Below are positions 1 to 7,993 of a stretch of DNA of 13,555 nt, piece after piece. Origin of the DNA: DATKQY01 sp035532475 (GTDB lineage: Bacteria; Actinomycetota; Acidimicrobiia; Acidimicrobiales; Bog-793); contig DATKQY010000022.1 in NCBI GenBank assembly GCA_035532475.1, positions 1 to 13,555 of the forward strand, given 5' to 3'. Numbering within the stretch: the stretch's first letter is position 1; each line of letters opens with the position of its first letter. The notes beneath the pieces are model-generated. The model worked only from the letters and a program-made list of their open reading frames with translations. It searched no databases and was not told where the DNA came from. The translations under genes were made by a program, and so were the position numbers.

Positions 1-175
1 GCGGACGCCACAGTCTGGCCGCTCAAGCAGATGGGCGCTCACGGCAGTGGCGGCCGAGCGCGTCACCCAATCTTCGCCCACCCCGGCGAGGACCGAAGGT
101 GCTCTGCGTTGCTGACCTGATCTGACGCGAGACGCCGGAGCACTGCGGGGTCGGGCGACGGCATGCCAGAAGCCG

Positions 176-197
176 CGACGCCGCCTGAATGGCGTCG
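176..197. terminator. Stem-loop conserved in both repeat copies, possible terminator
   Basis: CGACGCC at 176-182 pairs perfectly with GGCGTCG at 191-197 around an 8-base loop (GCCTGAAT). It lies about 330 bases beyond the stop of the membrane-protein gene and is identical in copy B (13306-13327). There is no T-tract on either side, so it is not a classical intrinsic terminator. A role as a bidirectional or factor-assisted terminator is only a guess. Confidence 0.35.
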
Positions 198-270
198 GGT
201 GATCGCCGGGATCGGGCACATCGCTCACGCACGCGCCGCGCCCGGGACCGAGATGATCCGGCGCCCGCCT

Positions 271-342
271 GGCGGTGGGGGTGGTGGCGGTGGTGGCGGT
301 GGTGGCGGTGGTGGTGGTGGTGGTGGTGGTGGTGGTGGTGGA
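271..342. repeat. GGT/GGC trinucleotide microsatellite
   Basis: About 23 consecutive GGN triplets. The left part alternates GGT with GGC (plus one GGG), and from 307 it is 11 uninterrupted GGT units. The other strand is (ACC)n. Depending on frame it would encode polyglycine, polyvaline, polytryptophan or polyhistidine, which argues against coding. The tract lies inside the 255-bp block missing from repeat copy B. Runs of GG every third base can form two-quartet G-quadruplexes and are prone to slippage; both points are inference from composition. Confidence 0.95.
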
Positions 343-527
343 CGGCGCTCGGGCACTGCTCGCGTCTTCGCTCCGCGCACCTCGTCTCACGATCGAGCTG
401 ACCGAGCTCCCTGGCTGTTGCCACCGAGCTCGGGGCACGCAGCGGGGCCGCCGGTCCCGGCCGCCGAATTGGGGCCCTCACGGCACCTCGATCCGCCGGG
501 GCGACGACGGCGGCCTGCAAGCGGTCG

Positions 528-2492
528 TCAACGCGTATGGCTGAGGAAGAACCCGTAGATCTGGACGAGCGGGTCCTCTGAGCCCGCCGTTCCCGTCTCC
601 GGCACGGCCGACAGCTGGATCCGGTTGAGCCCCGTATGAAGGTGGACGGGAGGAAGGTAGTACTCACCGGCGACGTACGCCGAGGCGTAGGTCTTGCCGT
701 CGTAGGTCTCCTCGATCCGCAGCTTCTGGCCCTTGGCGAGGGCTGGCCCGTCGCCGAAGCCGCCGTGGAGGTACCAGGTACCGCTCGAAGGTGACATCAC
801 TTGCACGTTCGTCGGATCCGGGCTCAGGTAGAAGAAGAGGTCCTTGCCGTTCCCCGTGCCGAGGCTCGTGTAGTTGGCGTTGATCGCGACCCCTTGGGGA
901 CTCTGGATGTAGCTGAGCACCGGGTGGCCGAGCAGCATTGTCACCAAGGTCGGAAATGGGCTCGTCAGCCGAGCGAGGGCCCAGTAGACCCTCGGCTGGG
1001 AGGTCTCGAGATCCGTGTATGCCTTCGGGTACTCGTTGTAGTACCCGACGAAGGAGATGGCGACGCCGACCAGCACGCCGTAGACGATGGCGATCGTCCC
1101 GAGCACCTTGGTCGAACGGCGAAGCCACCTCCGCCGCGCGGCCGAGGCGCTGAACCAGACCATGAGCGCGGCGAAGATCAGCAGCGGGGCGAAGTCCGCC
1201 TCGTAGCGCATCGAGCCGCCCGGGATGCCAAAGGCAATCGACGCCACGATCAACAGCGCGGTCGCCACCGCCACCACGACGGCTCCCGCGAGCTCCGTCG
1301 GGATGCGCTTGCGGCGCACGACGCTCGGCAGGCCGAGGAGGGCGAGCACGATCGGGGTGGTCGTGGCGATGCCGCCGATCACCTCGGGCGTGTAGCTGGC
1401 GGGCACCGCTCCGGGGTACGCGGGCGGCGGCGGGAGCACGAAATAGGGGAAGCCGAGCGTCCAGCGCACCGGCGCGACGAGGTAGTAGTAGAGGCTCGGC
1501 GCCAGATAACCGAACTGGTAGTACGCGGTCTTCAGCGGATTGAAGCCGGCCAGCTGGTAGCGCGCCCCGAACTGGGTGGGCGAGCCGAAGCGCGCCGCGT
1601 TGTAGGCGAGCAGCAGCACCATCACCCCGGCGAAGGGCGCGACGAGCGGCACGGCCGGCCCGAGGCGGCTCCGCCAGCGCTCCCCCGTCGAACGCCGCCA
1701 GGCGCGCGCGGCCATGACGAGGAGAAAGATCCCGAGGAGCGCCTCGTCCTCGTGGGCGCCCGCCGAGAGGCCGAGGCACAGGCTGCCCGCCGCGAGCCTC
1801 CACGGCCGGTAGCGGCCGGCGAGCCCGCCCGACGCCAGGAGGTAGAGGCCCGCCATCGCGAAGCACAGCGAGGCCGAGATGTTCACCTCGTAGACGAGGG
1901 GGCTGCGCAGCAGGAACGGAGCGAGGTTGCCGGCGGCGAGCGCGGCCGCGCCGAGCGTCACCTGCCAGGTTCGCACCTTCGGCAGGTAGGAGTTGACGAG
2001 GAACGCGAGCAGCAAGAACGAGCACGCGAGGCCGACGAGGCAGTAGAGGAACAGGGCGAAGTCCGAGGGCATGGCGCCGACGTGCAGGATGCGCCACGGC
2101 ATCAAAAGGGTGACCACGGGAGTCGGGCCCCACGTCAGAAAGAAATGGCCGTGGTAGAAGACGAGGTCGTGATAGGCGCCCTGCTGGTAGGGGTTGTTGA
2201 GCGCCGGGTCGTACGGATTGCGCAGCTTGAGCAGCCCCGGCGGCGGCGCGAGGGCGAGGCTCAGGTGCCCCTTCAGGAAGCCGTCGGCGAGCAGGTTGTA
2301 GTCGTCGCGCTGCGGGGCGCCGAAGTTGAAGGTCGCCCCGGTGGACAAGAGGGTCCAAAGATAGAGCAGCGACGACAGCACGTACGTCACGACGAGCGCG
2401 ATCCGGGTCCGCACGCGCTGCACGGACTCGCGCCTGCCGTTCGCCAGGTGTGCCGGAGCGGTGGCGTCCCCGACCGGGACGTCGACGATCAC
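528..2492 (-). CDS. Multi-pass membrane protein, GT-C glycosyltransferase-like
   Basis: Predicted 654-residue integral membrane protein starting at GTG. A short basic N-terminus precedes a first membrane segment near residues 31-50. An extracytoplasmic loop follows with Asp-Asp (RDDYNLL, 62-68) and an NPYDP motif (92-96). Roughly nine to eleven further hydrophobic segments run to about 485 (for example 145-167, 178-195, 206-221, 281-299, 400-423, 433-448, 463-485). The last ~165 residues look soluble and probably face outside. An RYEADFAPLL motif sits at 429-438. The layout, with acidic residues in the first outer loop, many helices and a C-terminal soluble domain, is that of GT-C lipid-linked-sugar glycosyltransferases, so a role in cell-surface glycan or protein glycosylation is plausible but not shown. 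No strong Shine-Dalgarno precedes the GTG; a start some 24 codons downstream is possible. A second copy of its 3' end lies at the right edge of the window. Confidence 0.8.
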   Translation of the reverse strand: MIVDVPVGDATAPAHLANGRRESVQRVRTRIALVVTYVLSSLLYLWTLLSTGATFNFGAPQRDDYNLLADGFLKGHLSLALAPPPGLLKLRNPYDPALNNPYQQGAYHDLVFYHGHFFLTWGPTPVVTLLMPWRILHVGAMPSDFALFLYCLVGLACSFLLLAFLVNSYLPKVRTWQVTLGAAALAAGNLAPFLLRSPLVYEVNISASLCFAMAGLYLLASGGLAGRYRPWRLAAGSLCLGLSAGAHEDEALLGIFLLVMAARAWRRSTGERWRSRLGPAVPLVAPFAGVMVLLLAYNAARFGSPTQFGARYQLAGFNPLKTAYYQFGYLAPSLYYYLVAPVRWTLGFPYFVLPPPPAYPGAVPASYTPEVIGGIATTTPIVLALLGLPSVVRRKRIPTELAGAVVVAVATALLIVASIAFGIPGGSMRYEADFAPLLIFAALMVWFSASAARRRWLRRSTKVLGTIAIVYGVLVGVAISFVGYYNEYPKAYTDLETSQPRVYWALARLTSPFPTLVTMLLGHPVLSYIQSPQGVAINANYTSLGTGNGKDLFFYLSPDPTNVQVMSPSSGTWYLHGGFGDGPALAKGQKLRIEETYDGKTYASAYVAGEYYLPPVHLHTGLNRIQLSAVPETGTAGSEDPLVQIYGFFLSHTR

Positions 2493-2941
2493 GCCCGGCC
2501 GGCCCCGAACGACCCGCCCCGAACTCGCGGGCGCGGCTTTGACGCGCAGTGGGCTCGCTCGGACATCGCGGAGGGAGTCTACGCGCGGGCGGTGCCGCCG
2601 GAGGTCCCCGGACGGCTCGCCTGATGAGGCGTGCGCGGGCTCGTGCGAAGGACCTCCGCTCCGCGAGCCCTTCGTCGGCGCGTCATCGCCGACGCGGCGC
2701 GCCCGGGGCGCCGGGCATCCCCGCCACCTCGCCGGTGCTCACCGTCGGGGACCTCGTTCCCGTGCGATCCGGACGACACCGCGCGGCGCCGCCTCGGCGC
2801 CCGCCAGTGCGTGCTGGCCCTATACCCGGGCCCGGAGCTCCGGCCCGAGCCCGAACGCTCCCGGCGTCACCGCGCGGCTCGGGTGCGGGAACCCGCCCGG
2901 CGTCCGAGGCCTCGGCAGGCGCTGTCGGTCTCTGCGACAGC
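2493..2941. other. Intergenic region, no gene recognised
   Basis: A 449-bp GC-rich gap separates the upstream GGDEF/EAL gene's stop from the membrane-protein gene's start. Several frames are open on both strands, but the products are Arg/Pro/Ala-rich low-complexity strings typical of shadow frames. A small perfect hairpin (CGCCT at 2616-2620, loop GATG, AGGCG at 2625-2629) is the only structure noticed. The promoter of the membrane-protein gene may lie here, but no clear -10/-35 pair is visible. Confidence 0.5.
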
Positions 2942-5269
2942 TCAGGAGGCGTGACGCTGCGGGGGCCGCCCGACACGGGCGACGCCGGTGCCGCGTCGCA
3001 CGAGCGCGCCCAGCGCGTCCGCGGGAACGGGCCGTCCGAGCAGGAAGCCCTGCGCGCGCTCGCACCCGAGCGATCGAAGCACCGCCAGCTGCTCCTCGGT
3101 CTCCACGCCGACCGCGGTGACGGCGCAGCCCATGGCAGCTGCCATGCCGATCACCGCCGCAACGATCGCCCGGTCGCGACCGTCGCCGGACAGGCCGTTG
3201 ACGAAGCTCCGGTCGACCTTGATCGCGCCGAGCGGATGCTGTTTCAGCCAGGCGAGCGAGGAGAACCCGGTACCGAAGCCGTCGAGCACGATCTGCACGC
3301 CGAGCGAGTGGAGCTCGCGAAGGGTGCGTGCCGTGACCGCGTTCGGTCGCGCGAGGGCCGTCTCGGTGATGTCGAGGCTGAGCAGGTCCGCGGGGAACTC
3401 CGCGTGGGCGAGCGTCTGGCGGACCGACAAGGCGAATCCCGGGTTGGCGAGCTGGCGGGACGAGACGTTGACCTCGAGCTCGAGCCGGCAGCCGAGCTCC
3501 TTCGCCAGCCCCGCCATCGTCTCGCAGCTCTCCCGCAGCGCCCACGCCCCGACCGGCACGATCGCGCCGGTGTCCTCGCCGACCGGGACGAACTCCGTCG
3601 GCGAGACCTCGCCGAGGCCCGGGTTGGACCAGCGCAGCAGCGCCTCGACGCCGACGATCTCCAGTGCGGGGAGCGCCACGACGGGCTGGAACACGAGCCG
3701 GAGCTCGCCGCGCTTCTCGGCGCCGCGCAGCGCACGGGCGAGCCGCAGGCGCCGGCCGGTGCGCACGCGCTGGCCGCCTTCGAAGAACACGCAGCGGTCC
3801 CGGCCTGAGCGCTTCGCCGCGTACATGGCGCTGTCCGCCTCGCGCAGCACCTCTCGGGCCTCGACGGCGTCGCTGCGCACGAGCGTGACGCCGATGCTGC
3901 CGGTGATGACGGCCGAGTCGATGCACGGGAGGGGCTTGGAGATCGCCTCGAGCAGGCTGAGCCCGATCCGTCCCGCCTCCACCTCATCGACCCCCTCGGA
4001 GATCACCACGAACTCGTCACCGCCGAAGCGGCCGACGAGGTCGTCCGCCGACACGGCGGCCGAGAGTCGCTCGCCGACCTCGCGGAGCATCTCGTCCGCA
4101 CGGTCGTGGCCGAGCGTGTCGTTCAGCTTCTTCAAGCCGTCGAGGTCGACGAACAGCACCGCGACCTGCGAGTCGGGCCGGGCGCGCGGGATGGCCTCGT
4201 CGAGCGCCTCGAGGATCGCCGTCCGGTTCGGCAGGCCGGTGAGCCCGTCGTGGCGGGCGTCGTGGATCAACCGCTCGAGTGCCCGGTGGCGCTCGATCGC
4301 GATACCGACGACGCGCGACCAGTCCTGCAGCAGCGCCAGGTGCTCGGGCAGGGGGCGGCGCGGGCGCGGCCCGTAGAAGGCGAGGGTCCCGAGCACCTCT
4401 CCTCCGGGCGCCTTGACCGGCATCGACCAGCAGTGGCCGAGCCCCGCCCGCTGCGCCAGCTCGCGGATCGGGGCCCACCTCGGGTCCTCGCCGATGTCGG
4501 CGGTGATCGTCAGCTGGCCGGACCACGCGGCCGAGCCGCAGGTGCCCACGTTCGGGCCGATCACCGCCCCGTCGATGGCTGCCAGGTAGGCGGCCGGCAG
4601 GGAAGGCCCTGCGCCCGGGTGCAGCGTGCTCGTCGCGGGATCGAGCAGGACCACGCAGGCGATGATCGAGGGGTCGTGGCGCTCGATGCTCTCCACCACC
4701 GTGAGGAGCACGTCGTGCAGGGGCTCAGCGCGAGCGATCAGGTCGTGCACCTTGTTGTGCGACTCGACGAGCTGGCGCACGCGCCCGACCTCGCCTCGCG
4801 CGAGGCGCAGCGCCACCTCGGTCGACACGGCCGCGGCGCTGTCGGCGAGCGTGCGCAGCTCGACCTCGGACCAGTCGCGCGGACCGCGGTCGCCGATGCT
4901 GAGGAGACCGAGCAGCTGCCCGTCGACGGTGACGGGCACCTCGGCGTACGCCGCGCCGCGCCGGGCGCCGCCGGCGGGCGCGACGAGACCGAGCAGGTAG
5001 TCCTCGAGCGATACCGGATCCTCGAGCGTGGCTCCTCCCCCGACGGTGCCGTCGCCGGTGGCCACGCACTTCACGAAGACGCTCGCCCCGTCGAGCATCG
5101 AGAACGCCGAGACGGCCGCGGCCGTGTCGCGCTGCAGCGCCACGATCCACCGCTCGAGGTCGGGGTCGCTGGTGGCCTCGAGGACCCCGCTCCGGCGGAG
5201 CATCACCGCCCGCGCTTCGTCCGGGGCTTCCCCTACCGCCGCGTTCGAGATCGTGGTCCCCCGTCCCAT
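2942..5269 (-). CDS. GAF-GAF-GGDEF-EAL cyclic-di-GMP signalling protein
   Basis: A 775-residue cytosolic protein starting at ATG, with no membrane segment. Two GAF-like sensor regions (about 35-155 and 180-330) precede a GGDEF domain (about 335-498) and an EAL domain (about 505-755). The GGDEF half has DGLTGLPNR (341-349), the metal-binding Asp pair in FVDLDG (373-378), GHDRAD (387-392) and an intact GGDEF at 416-420, so diguanylate cyclase activity is expected. The RxxD inhibitory site is absent: the position nine residues before GGDEF is Ser407. The EAL half keeps E542, N601, D663, K684 and Q740. However, aligned to RocR from memory, the second Asp of the DDFGTG loop is Gly664, the Glu of AEGVET is Val720, and Glu of LEITE is Asp633. 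The phosphodiesterase half is therefore probably weak or inactive. The small ligand sensed by the GAF regions cannot be read from sequence. The gene stands alone, 294 bp behind the ATPase gene. Confidence 0.95.
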   Translation of the reverse strand: MGRGTTISNAAVGEAPDEARAVMLRRSGVLEATSDPDLERWIVALQRDTAAAVSAFSMLDGASVFVKCVATGDGTVGGGATLEDPVSLEDYLLGLVAPAGGARRGAAYAEVPVTVDGQLLGLLSIGDRGPRDWSEVELRTLADSAAAVSTEVALRLARGEVGRVRQLVESHNKVHDLIARAEPLHDVLLTVVESIERHDPSIIACVVLLDPATSTLHPGAGPSLPAAYLAAIDGAVIGPNVGTCGSAAWSGQLTITADIGEDPRWAPIRELAQRAGLGHCWSMPVKAPGGEVLGTLAFYGPRPRRPLPEHLALLQDWSRVVGIAIERHRALERLIHDARHDGLTGLPNRTAILEALDEAIPRARPDSQVAVLFVDLDGLKKLNDTLGHDRADEMLREVGERLSAAVSADDLVGRFGGDEFVVISEGVDEVEAGRIGLSLLEAISKPLPCIDSAVITGSIGVTLVRSDAVEAREVLREADSAMYAAKRSGRDRCVFFEGGQRVRTGRRLRLARALRGAEKRGELRLVFQPVVALPALEIVGVEALLRWSNPGLGEVSPTEFVPVGEDTGAIVPVGAWALRESCETMAGLAKELGCRLELEVNVSSRQLANPGFALSVRQTLAHAEFPADLLSLDITETALARPNAVTARTLRELHSLGVQIVLDGFGTGFSSLAWLKQHPLGAIKVDRSFVNGLSGDGRDRAIVAAVIGMAAAMGCAVTAVGVETEEQLAVLRSLGCERAQGFLLGRPVPADALGALVRRGTGVARVGRPPQRHAS

Positions 5270-5563
5270 GCACCACCGCTAACGTCGGGAAGTCCCCGGG
5301 GATTAAGTGCACAAATCGCCTGCGGCCGGCCCTGATGCGGGCGATCGGTCGCGTCGGGTGGCCGGCCTGTCGGCGATCCGCACCCTCGTCCAACGGTCTC
5401 GGTGCCCGGGAGCGCCCGACAACGACGACGGGGACAGGACGAGCACGAGAGGACGGCCTGATGCCCTGCGTACCACCTGGTCAGGACGGAGCCCGCCTGG
5501 CCGGGGGACGGCTGCGCCTCGAGGTCCGCGCTGGCCGAGCTCGGGGATCGCAAGACGCCGGCG

Positions 5564-7984
5564 TCACGCCGCGGTTCTGGCCTGCGGCTGTCGCGGACTC
5601 GCCTTGTCGGAAGGCCGACCTCCGCGGGTTTCGGTACGGATCCTGCCGAGGAGGGGGGCCTTGAGAACGTCCAGGATGAGCGTTGCGCCGAGGACCGCGC
5701 CGAGGAGGACGCCGATGTCGGCGAGCCCGATGGGCGCCATCAGGATCCCCTGTCGGGCGAGGACCGCGACGATCACGATGTCCAGCCCTGTTGCCACAAG
5801 CATCCAGGTGCTCGGGCGGGACGCCCAGAGGTGCCGGCGCTCGCGCATCAGGTACACGGTGGCTTGGCCGGTGGCGACCAGCATGACGAAGACGAGCGTC
5901 TGGGTGGGCGCCAGTCCAAGGCCGAGCACGTGGCGGCCGACGTAGAAGGTGGCAAAGGAAAAGGCCAGCCAGGGCAGGGCGACACCGAGGGCGGCGAGGG
6001 AGAGGGCCGGCACCTGCCAGCGGTCCGGGCGCGCCGAGAAGCCGACCCGGTCGGCGGCGATCGACATGGTGACGAAGTCGTTGGCGAAGAGCAGCAGCAG
6101 GACGAGGCGCGGCGTGGTGACGAAGCTGCCGGTGACGAGCAGACCGAGCCCCAAGAACAGCGACACCTGGAAGGTCTTGGCGACCTTGTTCAAGGTGTAG
6201 GTGAGCATCCGCTGATAGACACGCCGGCCGGTCTCCACCGCGGTGACGATGTTGGCGAGGCCGGCGCCGGTGAGCACGAGGCTTGCCGCGTCCTTGGCGA
6301 CGTCGGTGGCGGACGAGACGGCGATACCGACCTCGGCGCGTTTGAGGGCCGGGGCGTCGTTCACCCCGTCACCGGTCATCCCGACCACATGTCCCGATCG
6401 CTGGGCCCGTTCGACGAGCGCGAGCTTGTCCTCGGGAAGCACGCCCGCGACCACGTCGAAGTCGACGTCGCCGCCCTTCCGGGCACGCAGATCCCCCACC
6501 GAACCGAGCCGCTCGCCGATACCCACCTGGCGAGCGACGGCGAGGGCGGTCGGGGTGGCGTCCCCGGTCACCATGACCACCCGGACGCCGAGACGCCCGA
6601 GGTGCTCGATCAGCGCGCCAGCGTCGGGGCGCAACGGGTCGCCCAGGGCGACGAGCCCGACCAGCTCCAGTGTCGTCGCGCCACCCGCGGCCACCGCCAG
6701 CACCCGGGCGCCGGTGACGGCCAGGGCCTCGATGTCGGCTGCGGCGCTGGCCGGCCCGACGGCAAGCGTGGCCAGCACCGCGGGCGCGCCCTTCACCACC
6801 CGCATCTCCGTGCCGCCAGCCTCGACCCGGGCCTCGGAGCGCTTGGTCGACGGATCGAAGGGCACGAACGCCGAGCGCTCGGCGGCCGTCGGGGCCCCCG
6901 CAGCCGTCGCGGCACGAAGGATCGCCAGGTCGATCGGGTCCTGCGTCGCCTCGTCGGAGGCCGCCGCTGCGAGGGACAGCACCTCGATCTCACTCCGCCC
7001 GCCGTAGGTGAGGACGGCGGTGACCGAAAGCCGGTTCTCAGTGATCGTGCCCGTCTTGTCGGTGCAGAGCAGGTCCATGGCGGCGGCCTCCTCGACGGCC
7101 GCGAGGTGGGTGACGAGCACCCCAGATCGGGCGAGCTCGAGGGCACCGAGCGACGTGGCGAGGGTGAAGGTCGCGGGAAGGGCGACCGGGACGGTGGCGA
7201 CGACCAGGATGAGCACGAACGGCAAGAGCTCGCTCACCGCGAGGTGGGTGACGAGCCCGTAGGCGAGGATCGCCACGACGAGCGCCCCGTCCATCACGAG
7301 CAGCGCCCAGACGACCTTGAAGATCGTCTCTTCGAGGTGGCTGGCCGGCTCGGCGCCGCGTACCAGCTCGGCGGTGCGCCCAAAGTACGTGCGAGAGCCC
7401 GTGGCGGTGACCTCGCCGGTCACCTCGCCGCGCCGCATGGTCGACCCCGCGTAGAGGGTCCCGCCTGGGTCGACTTCCACGTCGGCGGACTCGCCGGTGA
7501 GGACCGACTGGTCGACCGAGGCCTGGCCGTCGGAGGCGGCCACGTCGGCCGGGACGATGTCACCCACCCGCACGTGGACGATGTCGCCCGGCACGAGCCG
7601 CTCGGCGTCGCTGAGCTGCCAGCGCCCGTCCCTCAGCACTCGTGCCTGGACCGCGAGCCGGCTGCGGAGCAACGCGAGCGCGTCGTGGGCTCGGCCTTCC
7701 TGGACGAAGCTGAGCAGCCCGTTGAAGACGATCAGGGCGGCGACGATCACCGCCTCGACCACCTTGTTCGCCGCGAGCTCGAGCACGACGGCCGCCTCGA
7801 GCAGGAACGGGACCGGCCCGGTCAGCTTGGTGGCGAGGGCGCGCCACAGGTGCGGGCGCTCCTCCGCCAGCGCGTTCGGGCCGTAGTCGGCGAGACGCCG
7901 CGCCGCCTCGGCCTCGCTCAGGCCACCACCGTTTCGCGAGCCGCCCGCTAGGTCGCCCACACGGGGACTACCGGTCTCGGGCAC
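5564..7984 (-). CDS. P3A-type (proton-translocating) P-type ATPase
   Basis: An 806-residue membrane pump that uses ATP to export protons, by family assignment. It has the N-terminal cation-ATPase region (LSEAEAARRLADYGPNAL, 22-39), TGES in the actuator domain (163-166), PVALP in M4 (266-270), the phosphorylation motif DKTGT with Asp309, KGAP in the nucleotide domain (398-401), TGDATP (473-478) and TGDGVNDAP (537-545). P3A features are FANDFVTMSIAADRV (633-647), whose Asp636 matches plant H+-ATPase Asp684, and Asn88 in M2, which matches Asn106. The M5 Arg655 position appears to be Gln606. There is no long C-terminal autoinhibitory tail. The start is GTG without a visible Shine-Dalgarno, 9 bases after the stop of the upstream stress-protein gene, so translational coupling is likely. 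A role in cytoplasmic pH homeostasis is inferred. Length is slightly above what I recall for prokaryotic P3A pumps. Confidence 0.95.
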   Translation of the reverse strand: MPETGSPRVGDLAGGSRNGGGLSEAEAARRLADYGPNALAEERPHLWRALATKLTGPVPFLLEAAVVLELAANKVVEAVIVAALIVFNGLLSFVQEGRAHDALALLRSRLAVQARVLRDGRWQLSDAERLVPGDIVHVRVGDIVPADVAASDGQASVDQSVLTGESADVEVDPGGTLYAGSTMRRGEVTGEVTATGSRTYFGRTAELVRGAEPASHLEETIFKVVWALLVMDGALVVAILAYGLVTHLAVSELLPFVLILVVATVPVALPATFTLATSLGALELARSGVLVTHLAAVEEAAAMDLLCTDKTGTITENRLSVTAVLTYGGRSEIEVLSLAAAASDEATQDPIDLAILRAATAAGAPTAAERSAFVPFDPSTKRSEARVEAGGTEMRVVKGAPAVLATLAVGPASAAADIEALAVTGARVLAVAAGGATTLELVGLVALGDPLRPDAGALIEHLGRLGVRVVMVTGDATPTALAVARQVGIGERLGSVGDLRARKGGDVDFDVVAGVLPEDKLALVERAQRSGHVVGMTGDGVNDAPALKRAEVGIAVSSATDVAKDAASLVLTGAGLANIVTAVETGRRVYQRMLTYTLNKVAKTFQVSLFLGLGLLVTGSFVTTPRLVLLLLFANDFVTMSIAADRVGFSARPDRWQVPALSLAALGVALPWLAFSFATFYVGRHVLGLGLAPTQTLVFVMLVATGQATVYLMRERRHLWASRPSTWMLVATGLDIVIVAVLARQGILMAPIGLADIGVLLGAVLGATLILDVLKAPLLGRIRTETRGGRPSDKASPRQPQARTAA

Positions 7985-7993
7985 GACTGGCCG

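Larger units (their letters stand above)
1..527. other. Non-coding region downstream of the membrane-protein gene
   Basis: No convincing gene is seen here. Frames stay open on both strands only because the region is GC-rich and contains a triplet tract; the predicted products are runs of Gly, Val, Trp or His with no domain. Bases 3-125 (+) are open to a TGA at 123-125 and could be the end of a gene entering from the left, but third positions are not GC-biased as in the real genes, so I do not call it. The region contains repeat copy A (111-203 and 459-527), a 255-bp block absent from copy B (204-458), and the GGT/GGC tract. Confidence 0.6.
111..681. repeat. Direct repeat copy A (3' end of membrane gene plus downstream flank)
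   Basis: Bases 111-203 match 13242-13333 with one substitution and one 1-base gap, and bases 459-681 match 13334-13555. The part overlapping the coding sequence (528-681) matches 13402-13555 at 151 of 154 positions. The match starts abruptly at 111 (GCTGACCTGATC) and runs past the right window edge, so the true repeat is longer than what is visible. Copy A is interrupted by a 255-bp block (204-458) that copy B lacks. Orientation is direct, and the offset between copies is about 13.1 kb. This is read directly from the sequence. That it reflects duplication of the membrane-protein gene is inference. Confidence 0.93.

Noticed and set aside
271..342. CRISPR or coding tandem repeat
   Set aside because: Three-base periodicity with no spacers; a simple-sequence tract.
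163..558. Plus-strand frame with a polyglycine run
   Set aside because: The Gly run is only the microsatellite; the flanks have no protein-like composition and no ribosome site.
23..667. Minus-strand frame with a polyhistidine run
   Set aside because: The His run is the GGT tract read in reverse. The rest overlaps the membrane-protein gene in another frame, and the equivalent frame in copy B lacks the His run.
801..2624. 607-codon + strand open frame
   Set aside because: Lies antisense to the membrane-protein gene; the product is a charged His/Arg/Glu/Gly-rich string with no domain, typical of a shadow frame in GC-rich DNA.
5554..5565. GACGCCGGCGTC palindrome at the ATPase stop as a terminator
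   Set aside because: It has no loop bases, overlaps the stop codon and is not followed by a T-tract.
5831..7951. 706-codon + strand open frame
   Set aside because: Antisense to the P3A ATPase, which has all family motifs; the antisense product is low-complexity Asp/Gly/Arg/His sequence.
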